From: FEN-1297 sp046706945
Lineage (GTDB): Bacteria; Bacteroidota; Ignavibacteria; Ignavibacteriales; Ignavibacteriaceae
DNA length: 64,000 nucleotides
Direction of reading: 5' to 3'
Assembly (NCBI GenBank): GCA_046706945.1
Contig: JBJKOY010000083.1
Location: 14,017-78,016, forward strand
Below are positions 52,362 through 62,320 of this stretch, piece by piece (within the stretch, counting starts at the first letter, position 1; every line of letters starts with the position of its first letter). The notes under the pieces are model-generated. The model saw nothing but the letters and a program-made list of their open reading frames with translations. It was not told where the DNA came from and did no database searches. Both the position numbers and the translations under genes were made by a program.

Positions 52362-54326
52362 ATGGAACAATATTCGTTTATAAAAGATATTGTCATAATC
52401 CTGCTGGTTTCGCTGCCAATAATTTGGCTTTTTAAAAAAATTAATATTCCCAGCATACTGGGTTTTCTGGCGGCAGGTATTATAATCGGTCCGTACGGGT
52501 TCAAGTTTATTTCCGACATAAATGATATAGAGGTGATGGCGGAAATCGGCGTCATTTTACTTCTCTTTACCATCGGCCTGGAAGTTTCATTCGGCGCCCT
52601 GGTTAAAATAAAAAAAATTTTATTCTACGCAGGAATTCTTCAAATCCTAATAACCGTAATTATTAGTGCTGCGATCTTTTATTTTTTCGGCATCTCAATC
52701 AACAGATCGGTTTTTTACGGGATGTTGATAAGCCTGTCGAGCACGGCAATTGTTCTTAAATTACTTTCGGACCGCAACGAAATCGGCGCGCCGCACGGAA
52801 GAATTTCCCTGGTGATCTTAATCCTGCAGGATTTAGCGATAGTGCCGATGTTGATTTTACTTCCCGTAATGGGCGGCGTAGAGACATACCCTGTCTGGCG
52901 GATACTGCTAAGGCTTGCGTATGCATCCGGCGCTATTGCGCTCATCGTATTGCTTGCCAGGTTTTTAATGCCGAAGATTTTGTACCAGCTCGTGAGGTTA
53001 AGAATCCGCGAAGCGTTTACTGTTGGCACAATAATGCTTTTGCTCGGGACCGCATATCTTACAAACTTAATCGGTCTGTCGTTTGCAATAGGAGCCTTTA
53101 TCGCAGGTTTAATCCTGTCCGAATCGGAATACAGCCATCAAATAACCGCCGAGATATTGCCCTTTAAGGATGCATTCAACAGCATATTTTTCGTGTCGAT
53201 CGGATTATTGTTAAATATCGGATACGTAGCGGAAAACTTATTAATTCTCCTGGCGGTAACCGCGGCGATAATTCTTTTAAAAACCGCGGTAATAACGGTT
53301 CTTGTTAAAGCCATTAAATATCCTTTCCGGACCGCAGTAATAACAGGCTTAAGCCTGTCGCAGATCGGGGAATTTTCATTCGTCCTATCGCAATCCGGAT
53401 TAAATTACGGCCTGATAAGCGGCGGGTTTTATAATGCTTTCCTGGCTTCATCCATTTTTACCATGGCATTGACGCCGTTCTTCATAAAACTCGCTCCGTT
53501 ACTCGGGACAAAAATCGGGGATTTATTGCCCGCGGATAAAACAGCCGGAAGAACGTCGATGAGCGGTCATGTAATTATTGTCGGCTTCGGTCTTAACGGA
53601 AAGAACCTGTCAAGGGTATTGAAAGAAACCGGGATCGGATACGTAGTGATAGAGATGAACCCGGAAACGGTAAAAACCGAAAAAACCCGGGGAGAAAATA
53701 TTATATACGGAGACGTTACGAAAGAAGAAATTCTAAACGCGGCGTCGGTAGAGAAAGCTTCGGTAATAGTCTTCGCAATTTCGGATCCGGTTGCATCCAA
53801 AAGCGGACTGCGGCTTGCCAAACGGTTAAACAAAAATATATATGCTATAGTAAGGACAAGATACACGTCCGAAATAGAAGACCTAAAACAATTAGGGGCA
53901 AATGAGGTAATACCCGAAGAATTCGAAACCTCGATACAGATTTTCGGGAAAGTTCTCGAGAAGTTTCACGTGCCTTTGAATATTATCATGAAGCAGGCCG
54001 CATTATTACGGGGCGAGTCTTACAATCTCATGCGGTCGGATAAAGATGCCCCGCGTTCTTTTACCAATATCGACGAGATACTGGCGGCAGGTCTGACCGA
54101 GATCTTTTACATAGAAGAAAACAATAAACATATCGGGAAAGATATGCGCGGGCTGAACCTAAGAGCCCTGACCGGCGCGACCGTAATAGCAATAGTCCGC
54201 GGTAATAAAACCATAACCAACCCTGCCGGCGAAGAAAAGATTGCCGCTAAAGATACCGTCATTATAACCGGCACCCATCAGTCGGTTGATAAGGCTATTG
54301 AATATTTGAACGGAAATAAAAACTGA
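52362..54326 (+). CDS. CPA2-family cation:proton antiporter with RCK domains (Kef/YbaL type)
   Basis: A 654-residue membrane transporter. Residues 1-380 contain about 12 hydrophobic helices, with LLFTIGLEVSFG and the SSTAIVLKLLSDRNE block typical of Kef/CPA2 exchangers; FKDAFNSIFFVSIGLLLN is the conserved central helix. A TrkA-N (RCK) domain follows (about 400-520) with the nucleotide fold GHVIIVGFGLNGKNL, then a TrkA-C domain (about 560-650). It exchanges K+ or Na+ for H+ and is likely gated by nucleotide or thiol ligands through the RCK part. It follows the GH42 gene by 37 bases, perhaps by read-through. Confidence 0.92.
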   Translation: MEQYSFIKDIVIILLVSLPIIWLFKKINIPSILGFLAAGIIIGPYGFKFISDINDIEVMAEIGVILLLFTIGLEVSFGALVKIKKILFYAGILQILITVIISAAIFYFFGISINRSVFYGMLISLSSTAIVLKLLSDRNEIGAPHGRISLVILILQDLAIVPMLILLPVMGGVETYPVWRILLRLAYASGAIALIVLLARFLMPKILYQLVRLRIREAFTVGTIMLLLGTAYLTNLIGLSFAIGAFIAGLILSESEYSHQITAEILPFKDAFNSIFFVSIGLLLNIGYVAENLLILLAVTAAIILLKTAVITVLVKAIKYPFRTAVITGLSLSQIGEFSFVLSQSGLNYGLISGGFYNAFLASSIFTMALTPFFIKLAPLLGTKIGDLLPADKTAGRTSMSGHVIIVGFGLNGKNLSRVLKETGIGYVVIEMNPETVKTEKTRGENIIYGDVTKEEILNAASVEKASVIVFAISDPVASKSGLRLAKRLNKNIYAIVRTRYTSEIEDLKQLGANEVIPEEFETSIQIFGKVLEKFHVPLNIIMKQAALLRGESYNLMRSDKDAPRSFTNIDEILAAGLTEIFYIEENNKHIGKDMRGLNLRALTGATVIAIVRGNKTITNPAGEEKIAAKDTVIITGTHQSVDKAIEYLNGNKN

Positions 54327-54948
54327 ATTTATCCGGCAGATTTCGCGACAAAATATAATACATATCGAAAAATATACTTTTTACATCTGAATCCGTATCA
54401 CGTTATCAATCTTTTCTTCCATAATATTACTGACTATATTTATTTAGCTTGCCGGTCCGTCAAGCGGTATATAATCGATCATAGGATATTCTGTGATGTT
54501 AAATACATAAAACCCGGGCTATTTGATTCTAATGAATTTGAGTCATAAAGTAAGACGGTCAAAAAAAATTTTTTTATAACTTTTTCATTTTAGGGCAATC
54601 AACAAAAAAAATGTTATTGCTTTTATTTTTACCCTGCTTTTACCTGGAAATCCGTTAACAAAATCAATAATATAACGATAATAAAATAAGAAGTATTATT
54701 GATGAGCAAATTTGTACTTGAAAATGTCAAAGAGTTTGGTTTTAATATATAAACGATAAAGATACGGATTAACAGTTAAACAACCGCAAAGCAAAACTTA
54801 TAAATATAATTTTATTCTACTTAAAGGTGACAAAGTTAATTGCATATGTAATTACTTTATATAATTTTTAAATCAAAAGTTAACTAAACCAGAGAAGACG
54901 AAGTTTTAGGTACAAAAACTTTCCTTACTGATTTAGCGGAGGGAGCAA
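54327..54948. other. Long intergenic region before the prkA operon
   Basis: 622 AT-rich bases without a supported gene. Contents: an A8T7 tract at 54561-54575 that should be intrinsically bent, a 16-codon frame from 54702 without a ribosome-binding site (not accepted), and GGAGGG just before the prkA ATG. No exact TTG-N20-TAnnTTTG match and no sigma-54 GG/GC box were seen. Its length suggests regulated expression of the operon. Confidence 0.5.
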
Positions 54949-57012
54949 ATGGAAAATACCCGCAAGTCGTTGGACATCTATTTAAACGAGTTAAAAAACA
55001 ATCAGCATAGGTTTGAAAATATTTTTCAATCTCTTGCCAGAATGCTTTTCAATAACCCGGAATTCATAAAACCGGCAATTGTGAACGGGAAAAACACTTA
55101 TGATTTTCTGCAGTTCCGTTCGGGGAAGAAACACATCATCGGATTATTCGAAGTGATAAACAAATTTGTCGCCTTTATTAAGGATGCCGCCGAGAACGGC
55201 GAAAGTAAGGAAATGGCATTCGTGCTGGTAGGCGAACCGGGCAACGGAAAAACTTTTTTCGTCGACTTCCTTTCTTCGATGTACCGCAGGTATATTTCGG
55301 AACCCGTAAACAATAAATATACTTTCAGATTCAAACTGCCCGCCGACCTAGACGGTTACGGTAAAATAAGATCCATCGAATCTCAAACTTATGAAGATCC
55401 CATGATCCTTTTGATGAACCTTTTCGATTCGGAAGAAGAAAACAAGGAGAACCTGTACAAACAGGGATTTAAGGAAAAGCAGATAGATGAATTTTATTCC
55501 AATTACAGGTCGCTAGGAGCCGATACCGAATTCATCCTGAACGATATAAAGAATTACTATAACGGCGATTTTGAAAAAGTAAAGGAATGCATCGATGTAG
55601 TGACTGTTCCCATCAGCGAAACGCTCGGGACAATTACCGGGAAATATCCGGCAAAGGACAAACTGACCAGCTGCGGGGTTGACCTTGTAGGCGAAGAAAG
55701 TATTCAGCGTCTTCTTCACATTACGAACACAAATAATCGTTACCGCTTCGATCTAAGGCGGGGAGCACTGGCTAGAGTAGGGGGCGGAGGGATACATTTT
55801 GCGGACGAGATATTCAAGAACAAAACGGATCTGCTGAAAATATACCTTGGGGTAGTGCAGAACCGCGTAATCGAAATAGATGCTTTCAAATGGCCCATAG
55901 ACACAATGATTATAGCTACCAGCAACAACGCAGACGTACAGAACTTCAGGGCCAACGACGAAGAAAAACCGATCCTCGACCGCTGCAAGTTCTGTTATGT
56001 AGCACATAATACAAACTACAAACTCCAGGAAGAGCTTACAAAATACGCGCTGGGAGTAGGCGATAAGACCACGTTTATGGGCGACAAGCTGCATATAGAT
56101 CCTAACCTTACCTATACTCTTTCGGTCATCGTTACGCTCAGCCGCTTGCCTAGGGCCGACGATAAACTTACGCCCGTAGAAATGATGAAGCTGGCCGCAG
56201 GCGAGGTCGCCGGTGAGAAAAGCGTAAAAACCCTGGCGGAAATCGTTGATCAACTTGAGCATGAATCCGATACAACGAAACGGTTCGGACAAAAAGGGCT
56301 CGGGCAGCGGGACCTTGCGCGAATGATAAATACACAGCGCGGCTATTCCGAAACGAACGAGGGCAGGTGCATGTTCAGTCTTAACGTTTTTAAAGCCGCG
56401 GAGGAAGTTATTCTGGATTATATCCAGGACAACAACGAAAGAGCGAAATATTTCGAAGATCTTAAAATCGGAAAAGACTTATACAGAAAACGGATCCGTA
56501 CCGAAATGTTCAACGCGTTTATGGATGAACCGGAAGCAATTAAGAAAGACGTAATGATGTACGTTAACATGATTGTCGGCATGGGGCGGTCTGACCTGGG
56601 ACCGGATAAAATAATCACTTACCGCGATCCTCAAACTAAAAAAATGCAGCCGATTAAGATCGACGAGAGGTTCGTCAATGCGGTGGAAAACGAGCTCGAA
56701 ATGAAGACGCAGGAACAAAAAGAATCTTTCCGCGGTCAGGTTAGAAAAATTTATGCGCAGCGCCTTCAGACGGATAAGAATTACGACTTTATGGATAACG
56801 TGGACCTTGTAAAAGCGGTAACCGATACCAGATTGAACTCGGATATCGCTTCCGCCGGAGGACTGGTTGGCGCACTGGCAAACCGTACTAACGAGGATAA
56901 CGAAAAACTTTACAACAGAATAGTAACAACCATGAAAAACAAACTTGGCTACTGTACCACCTGCGCTCAAAAAACAATTGAATTTTTCTGTACCCAGGAT
57001 CATCAATCTTAA
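54949..57012 (+). CDS. prkA: PrkA/YeaG-family serine protein kinase
   Basis: A 687-residue PrkA family protein: an AAA ATPase domain followed by a kinase-like C-terminal half. The Walker A is GEPGNGKT (95-102, Lys101); the AAA core continues with GGGGIHFADEIFKNKTDLLK and MIIATSNNADVQNF. PrkA/YeaG acts as a stress- and starvation-linked serine kinase in other bacteria, and in Bacillus some reports favour an ATP-dependent protease role. The extreme C-terminus has Cys669, Cys672, Cys681 and His685 (GYCTTCAQ...FCTQDH), a possible metal site. It heads an operon with yeaH 16 bases downstream, then spoVR and a second PrkA-like gene. Confidence 0.92.
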   Translation: MENTRKSLDIYLNELKNNQHRFENIFQSLARMLFNNPEFIKPAIVNGKNTYDFLQFRSGKKHIIGLFEVINKFVAFIKDAAENGESKEMAFVLVGEPGNGKTFFVDFLSSMYRRYISEPVNNKYTFRFKLPADLDGYGKIRSIESQTYEDPMILLMNLFDSEEENKENLYKQGFKEKQIDEFYSNYRSLGADTEFILNDIKNYYNGDFEKVKECIDVVTVPISETLGTITGKYPAKDKLTSCGVDLVGEESIQRLLHITNTNNRYRFDLRRGALARVGGGGIHFADEIFKNKTDLLKIYLGVVQNRVIEIDAFKWPIDTMIIATSNNADVQNFRANDEEKPILDRCKFCYVAHNTNYKLQEELTKYALGVGDKTTFMGDKLHIDPNLTYTLSVIVTLSRLPRADDKLTPVEMMKLAAGEVAGEKSVKTLAEIVDQLEHESDTTKRFGQKGLGQRDLARMINTQRGYSETNEGRCMFSLNVFKAAEEVILDYIQDNNERAKYFEDLKIGKDLYRKRIRTEMFNAFMDEPEAIKKDVMMYVNMIVGMGRSDLGPDKIITYRDPQTKKMQPIKIDERFVNAVENELEMKTQEQKESFRGQVRKIYAQRLQTDKNYDFMDNVDLVKAVTDTRLNSDIASAGGLVGALANRTNEDNEKLYNRIVTTMKNKLGYCTTCAQKTIEFFCTQDHQS

Positions 57013-57028
57013 AAATTTGAATTGATTT

Positions 57029-58393
57029 ATGCCAAGTAACAATAAAATATCCGAAGCCGAAGAAAAGGAAAATAAAAGAAAATCAAAATCCGGACCCGCT
57101 GAGGACGCAAGCAATAATCTCGTCGGCGGGATTAAAAATATTATATCTGCGGATCCCGTAAATTATCGAGATTTTTACGATTTCCGCGATAACAAATATC
57201 TGCTCAACTTTTCGTCGGACAGCACAACTCTCAGCAGGCTTTATGCCCTGGATAAACTGCTGGAGCGCGATAAATTAAGAGAGAAGGACGGCTTTCCCAG
57301 AAAAATAAAACTGGGCAAACTGGTAAAACCGTCGAAGGACGGAAAGGGGAAAACGATCATCATCCCGACGGCTACAGAAGAAAAATTTTATCACTGGAAC
57401 GGCCAGCCGACGGGAGGCGAAGGAACGAGTACGGGAGGAAGCGGCGACGAAGAAGAAGGCGAAGTGATCGGCGAAGAATCCCTAAGGGAAGAAGAAGGAG
57501 ACGGTGAAGGAGCAGGCCAGGGAAAAGGCGGGCAGCACGGCATGGGCGCCGATGCTTACGAAGTGGGACGAATTTTAACGGAACAGTTCGAACTCCCGAA
57601 TATAAAGGACAAAGGGAAAAAAACTTCGCTCACGAAATTTACTTACGACCTTACGGACAATTACAAGGGGCACGGCCAGCTGCTCGATAAAAAAGCGACT
57701 CTCAAACAGGTTGTTAAAACAAATTTGTCGTTAGGTAATATAGCCTCCGACGATATATTCGATACGACAAAATTAATTATAAATCCGGAAGACAGAATTT
57801 ATCACATCCTTTCGAAGGAAAGAGATTTCGAATCCCAGGCCATAGTTTTCTTCCTGAGAGATTATTCCGGTTCCATGCAGGGAAAACCCACCGAGGTAAT
57901 AGTAACCCAGCATGTCTATATAAACAGCTGGCTGATTTATCAATACGAAAAACAGGTGATCAGCCGTTTTATAGTGCACGACACGGAAGCTCAGGAAGTA
58001 CCGGATTTTTATACCTATTTTAATAAATCGGTTGCCGGAGGAACGGACGTCTCATCTGCCTATGAAATGGTAAACAGGATAGTGGAGGAAGAAAACCTGG
58101 CCCGCGACTACAACATATATGTCTTCCACGGCACCGACGGAGACGACTGGGAAGACGAAGACAATAAAGCCATTAGGGAATTGGAGAAAATATTGAAATA
58201 CGCAAGCCGCGTGGGTATTACAATTGCAGAGAACAACTATTCATCGCACGGCAATACAGTAGTCGAAAATTACATAAAGGAATCCAAACTGCTGGAAAAA
58301 TACCCGGAGATACTTCATCTCGATTCGTTCATCGCGTCGGAAGCGAGCGAGGAAAGAATTATACAAAGCATTAAGGTTTTAATAAGCCAATAA
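57029..58393 (+). CDS. yeaH: YeaH/DUF444 family protein (von Willebrand A-like)
   Basis: A 454-residue DUF444 protein. The basic N-terminus leads to a Gly/Glu-rich disordered segment (about 128-180), then a von Willebrand factor A-like domain with a MIDAS pattern: DYSGSMQG (Asp-x-Ser-x-Ser), the Thr in VAGGTDVSSAYEM, and Asp in FHGTDGDDWED. YeaH is co-encoded with YeaG and YcgB in enterobacteria and with PrkA/SpoVR in many others, and likely bridges or presents targets to the kinase. It ends with TAATG overlap into spoVR, so they are coupled. Confidence 0.92.
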   Translation: MPSNNKISEAEEKENKRKSKSGPAEDASNNLVGGIKNIISADPVNYRDFYDFRDNKYLLNFSSDSTTLSRLYALDKLLERDKLREKDGFPRKIKLGKLVKPSKDGKGKTIIIPTATEEKFYHWNGQPTGGEGTSTGGSGDEEEGEVIGEESLREEEGDGEGAGQGKGGQHGMGADAYEVGRILTEQFELPNIKDKGKKTSLTKFTYDLTDNYKGHGQLLDKKATLKQVVKTNLSLGNIASDDIFDTTKLIINPEDRIYHILSKERDFESQAIVFFLRDYSGSMQGKPTEVIVTQHVYINSWLIYQYEKQVISRFIVHDTEAQEVPDFYTYFNKSVAGGTDVSSAYEMVNRIVEEENLARDYNIYVFHGTDGDDWEDEDNKAIRELEKILKYASRVGITIAENNYSSHGNTVVENYIKESKLLEKYPEILHLDSFIASEASEERIIQSIKVLISQ

Positions 58394-60027
58394 TGGAACT
58401 GATAAACCAACATACCAAGAAAATAATGGAGGGCTGCAAAGAAAGGGCGTTGGATGCAGGGCTTAAATTCGACAAAGCGTCTCTCGAATATATAGTTACA
58501 AATACCGACCTTCTTGAGCTTTCGCCGAAGAACATGATACCCACGCTCTACGATTACTGGCTGCAGGATATTGATGTCCTTCGCGGCAAAGGCGAATACG
58601 AGTACTTTCCCAACAACCCGTATGAAACGGTGATAAACACAAGACCCGCCATTTCATTCTACAACAACGAGAATCCCGACTGGCTGAATGTTATGATTTT
58701 TTATCACGTGCTCAGCCATATAGATTTTTTCCAGAACAATAAATTTTTCGAACATACCTGGGATTATGATTTTAAGGAAAAAGCTCTTACCGAGAAACGC
58801 ATTATATCGAGGCTGCGTTCCGACAAAGGCAGGGTAGTAGACTACGTTATAGAATTTACCAGAGGTATAGACAACCTTGTCGGTTATTTCAGTACGCTGA
58901 GAGATAAGGAACAGGCCGACATATTCAAACTTCCGGAGGAAATCGATTTTTATTTCAGCCATTTCCTGCAGGATAAGCAAAAAATCGGCATGCAGAAATT
59001 TATAGAGGAAGTCGACAGATATAACAACTCTCTTCCGGATGACGGCAAATCCAAAGAAGAAGTGTTCCTTACCGAAGTCAATAAAATACATCCGGAATTC
59101 GAAGGCACCTATAAAAAATTCAAACAGGAGCAGCAATCGAAGCACGATACAGATTTGCTTCAGTACATAATGGAAGAGAGCGTCTTTATTAATAAGGAAG
59201 AAAATTTATGGATGAAGACCATAATGGAAATCATCCGCGAAACCGCGTTATATTTTTCGCCGCAGATAAGAACCAAGGTAATGAACGAAGGGTGGGCAAG
59301 CTACTGGCACGAAAAACTTTTCCTCCAGGACGACAGGATCCGGGGCCACGAAGTCGCGTTTGCAAGGATTAACTCAAAAGTAACCTCATTGTCAAAGGTG
59401 GGATTAAATCCTTACGCAATCGGCTGGCGCCTCCTGATGCATATCGAAGATTCCGCTAATAAAGGCAAATATTCTTACGAATTTATGAAATTAAACGACA
59501 TAGAAAAGAGAGAAAAATTCGACAGCTCGGCGAACAAAGGGCGCGAATTCCTTTTCCACGTGCGCGAAAATTTCTGCGACCTTACTTTCCTCAATACATT
59601 CGTAAACCAGGATTTTATCGACAGGTACAAGCTCATGGTTGTCGGCCAGAGAATTAACCCCCAGAAGGGCGTCAAGGAATATTACGTTAAAAGCAAAAAA
59701 GCTAAAGATTATAAAGATATGCTGATTAATAATTTGTATCATCCGCCTTTCCTTAAATTCACCAAACAGGAGAACGGATCGCTTTATTTAAATCACCAGT
59801 TCGAGAGCAAAGAATTAATGCCGGACTATATCCCGAATACGCTGATCGGGATAGAATATTTGTGGGGGAACAAAGTGTTCCTCGAAACGATGGAAATAGA
59901 CTGGGAAAGGATGAAAGAGGATTTCGACGGGAGCAATTCGGATAATATTTCCCAGAGCGAAACTTATTTCCGCAAGGTGCTGTACACGGTGGAAAATAAA
60001 AAAGTAACCAAAGAGATTATTAACTGA
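58393..60027 (+). CDS. spoVR: SpoVR/YcgB family protein
   Basis: A 544-residue SpoVR-like protein. Typical blocks are PTLYDYWLQDIDVLRGKGEY, YHVLSHIDFFQNNKFF, QIRTKVMNEGWASYWHEKLF, and NPYAIGWRLLMHIED, with a C-terminal part that ends in VTKEIIN. In Bacillus SpoVR affects spore cortex; non-sporulating bacteria such as this one carry it with PrkA and YeaH, where its biochemical activity is not established. The conserved HE pair in EGWASYWHEK suggests a metal-binding or hydrolase-like centre, which is inference. Starts on the last base of the yeaH stop; the second PrkA-like gene begins 7 bases after it. Confidence 0.92.
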   Translation: MELINQHTKKIMEGCKERALDAGLKFDKASLEYIVTNTDLLELSPKNMIPTLYDYWLQDIDVLRGKGEYEYFPNNPYETVINTRPAISFYNNENPDWLNVMIFYHVLSHIDFFQNNKFFEHTWDYDFKEKALTEKRIISRLRSDKGRVVDYVIEFTRGIDNLVGYFSTLRDKEQADIFKLPEEIDFYFSHFLQDKQKIGMQKFIEEVDRYNNSLPDDGKSKEEVFLTEVNKIHPEFEGTYKKFKQEQQSKHDTDLLQYIMEESVFINKEENLWMKTIMEIIRETALYFSPQIRTKVMNEGWASYWHEKLFLQDDRIRGHEVAFARINSKVTSLSKVGLNPYAIGWRLLMHIEDSANKGKYSYEFMKLNDIEKREKFDSSANKGREFLFHVRENFCDLTFLNTFVNQDFIDRYKLMVVGQRINPQKGVKEYYVKSKKAKDYKDMLINNLYHPPFLKFTKQENGSLYLNHQFESKELMPDYIPNTLIGIEYLWGNKVFLETMEIDWERMKEDFDGSNSDNISQSETYFRKVLYTVENKKVTKEIIN

Positions 60028-60034
60028 TCATAAT

Positions 60035-62320
60035 ATGCCCAATAAAAACTTAAGATCGAACGATATAATTAATTTGCTCGACCGCAAATTAAAAAGATAC
60101 GAAGAAGGGTCAATTATCCCGTTCAGCGAGTTTTTGAACAAAACACGCGAACGGCCTTTAGTATATTTCAGGAACGTATTTCAGCTCTTCAGCGATATGA
60201 TATATCAATATATCGAGATTGAAGACGAATACAAAGACGATCCGGAGAACATAAGCTACAAGACGATAAACTGCGACAAGCTGCTGGTGGAAAACACGGA
60301 TACTCCTTTTTTTGCGGACCTTCCGCTTGCCAACCGGCTTGTGAGGCTGGCCGAATCATTTAAAGAAGGAACCCAGCAGAACAAGGTGTATGTTTTTATG
60401 GGACCGCCCGGCAGCGGAAAAAGCACATTCCTCAACAACCTGTTGAGAAGGTTCGAAGAATATACACACGACTCCGAGGGCTTAAACTATGAAGTACTCT
60501 GGCGCCTGGACAACGAGAAACTGGGTCTAAACGTATCTCCCCTGGTAAAAGAAGCTCTTGAAGAATATTACACGCATCAAAAAAGACTTATTCATACGCA
60601 CAATATTAATTCGGATGTCTTGGAAGTACCTTGCCCCAGTCACGATCATCCCATTCTTGTGATACCGAGGGAATACAGGGCCGAAATTCTGGATAAACTG
60701 ATCTCCAACGACGAAGCCAGGCTGAAGATTTTTCATAAAAAAGAATACGAATGGCTTTTTACCGAAAACGCCTGTACTATTTGTACATCCCTCTACGAGG
60801 CCCTGCTGAACCGTCTGAGAACGCCGGCGGATGTTTTCGACACGGTCTTTGCGAGGCGCTTTGCATTCAACAGGCGGCTGGGGTACGGGATCAGTGTTTT
60901 TAATTCGGCCGACAAGGAACCCGAACAAATTACGTATAACAACGACGAACTGCAGCGTCAGTTAAGCCTCCGCTTCAGGGACAGCAACCTGATCCAATAT
61001 TATTATTCCAGATACGCCAGAACCAACAACGGCGTGTTTGCAATTATGGACGTAAAGGGAGAAAACGAGAAGAGGTTTCAAAACCTGCACGGAATAATAA
61101 GCGAAGGGGTCCACAAAATAGGAGATATCGAGGAAAACGTAAACTCCCTATTCTTCGCCGTTATGAACCCTGAGGACAAACATAAAATTTCGTCCCCCGA
61201 TTCGTTCCGCGACCGTATTATAGAAATAAACGTTAATTATATCCTTAATTATTCCGAAGAAGTGAAAATCTATATCCATTCCCTGGGTACGCAGATAAAA
61301 AAATATTTTCTTCCCGGAGTACTTGAGAATTTTGCAAAAATTATAATCAGTTCCCGTTTAAATATTGAATCTCCGGCCATACATGAATGGATCCAGGACT
61401 ACGAAAAATATTCCGAGTACTGCGACGATAATATGCTTCTTCTAAAGCTGAGCATTTATTCCAATAAAATACCGTACTGGCTGACCGACGAAGACAGGAA
61501 AAAATTCAATAAGGTAATAAGGCGAAAGATCATTAAAGAATCGGATAAAGAAGGCAAGTTCGGATTTTCGGGGAGGGAATCAATTTATATTTTCAACGAA
61601 TTCTATAATGCCATACCGAAAAAAATTAACGGAGAAAACGGTTCTGATGTTGAGATAGTGCAAATTACCATGGAAGACATAAGAGCGTTTTTCAAGAAGC
61701 ACGAGCAGTACTGCGAACGTATCCCGAAAGGATTTATAGAATCCGTGATAAGACTTTACAATTACAACATCATGCAGGAAATAAAAGAGTCGCTGTTCCA
61801 CCAGAACGAAGAACGCATAAGCAAGGACATTCAAAATTATTTATTCGCATCAAATTACGATCTGGGCGAAAAGCACTTATCGCCCTATACGAAGGAAAAC
61901 GTTGAAGTAAACGAACAGTTTTTTAATTCGATAGAGCAGTACTTGCTGCCGAGCGACGTAACCGAGAGGTCGAGGGTTAAATACAGGGAAACAATAGCCT
62001 CTAGATTCGGAATTAATTTGCAGCAGATGTCGGACGATGATAAAATCTCGGATACGGAAATTTACAATGAACTATACAATACGTATATAAACAACCTGCG
62101 CGAGCATATATTCCGTCCTTTTTTGCAATATTCTTCATTTGAAAGCGCCATAAAAGAATACGGCTCGCCCAAATTTGAAGTATACGACGAACGTACCAAA
62201 GAAGAAGTGAGTTTTCTGATTAAAAATTTGAAGTCGAAATTCAATTATTCCAAGGAAGGCGCAAAGCACGTTTGCCTTTATGTCATCCGGAATAAAATAG
62301 CGGAGAATTTGGAGGCTTAA
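60035..62320 (+). CDS. Second, divergent PrkA-like AAA ATPase
   Basis: A 761-residue protein related to PrkA through its AAA domain. Walker A is GPPGSGKST (123-131, Lys129); later PrkA-type blocks are GVFAIMDVKGENEKRFQNLH and SLFFAVMNPEDKHKISSP, followed by an Arg-finger-like FRDRIIEINVNY. An insertion after the Walker A contains CPSHDHP (Cys200, His203, His205) and ACTICTS (Cys247, Cys250), a plausible zinc site. The C-terminal half (about 430-761) is not similar by eye to the kinase-like half of the gene at 54949. It is the fourth gene of the prkA-yeaH-spoVR operon (7-base gap), so it likely acts with them. Function unknown. Confidence 0.85.
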   Translation: MPNKNLRSNDIINLLDRKLKRYEEGSIIPFSEFLNKTRERPLVYFRNVFQLFSDMIYQYIEIEDEYKDDPENISYKTINCDKLLVENTDTPFFADLPLANRLVRLAESFKEGTQQNKVYVFMGPPGSGKSTFLNNLLRRFEEYTHDSEGLNYEVLWRLDNEKLGLNVSPLVKEALEEYYTHQKRLIHTHNINSDVLEVPCPSHDHPILVIPREYRAEILDKLISNDEARLKIFHKKEYEWLFTENACTICTSLYEALLNRLRTPADVFDTVFARRFAFNRRLGYGISVFNSADKEPEQITYNNDELQRQLSLRFRDSNLIQYYYSRYARTNNGVFAIMDVKGENEKRFQNLHGIISEGVHKIGDIEENVNSLFFAVMNPEDKHKISSPDSFRDRIIEINVNYILNYSEEVKIYIHSLGTQIKKYFLPGVLENFAKIIISSRLNIESPAIHEWIQDYEKYSEYCDDNMLLLKLSIYSNKIPYWLTDEDRKKFNKVIRRKIIKESDKEGKFGFSGRESIYIFNEFYNAIPKKINGENGSDVEIVQITMEDIRAFFKKHEQYCERIPKGFIESVIRLYNYNIMQEIKESLFHQNEERISKDIQNYLFASNYDLGEKHLSPYTKENVEVNEQFFNSIEQYLLPSDVTERSRVKYRETIASRFGINLQQMSDDDKISDTEIYNELYNTYINNLREHIFRPFLQYSSFESAIKEYGSPKFEVYDERTKEEVSFLIKNLKSKFNYSKEGAKHVCLYVIRNKIAENLEA

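Noticed and set aside
54702..54752. 16-codon frame starting MSKFVLENV
   Set aside because: Too short, no ribosome-binding site, and expected by chance in AT-rich DNA.
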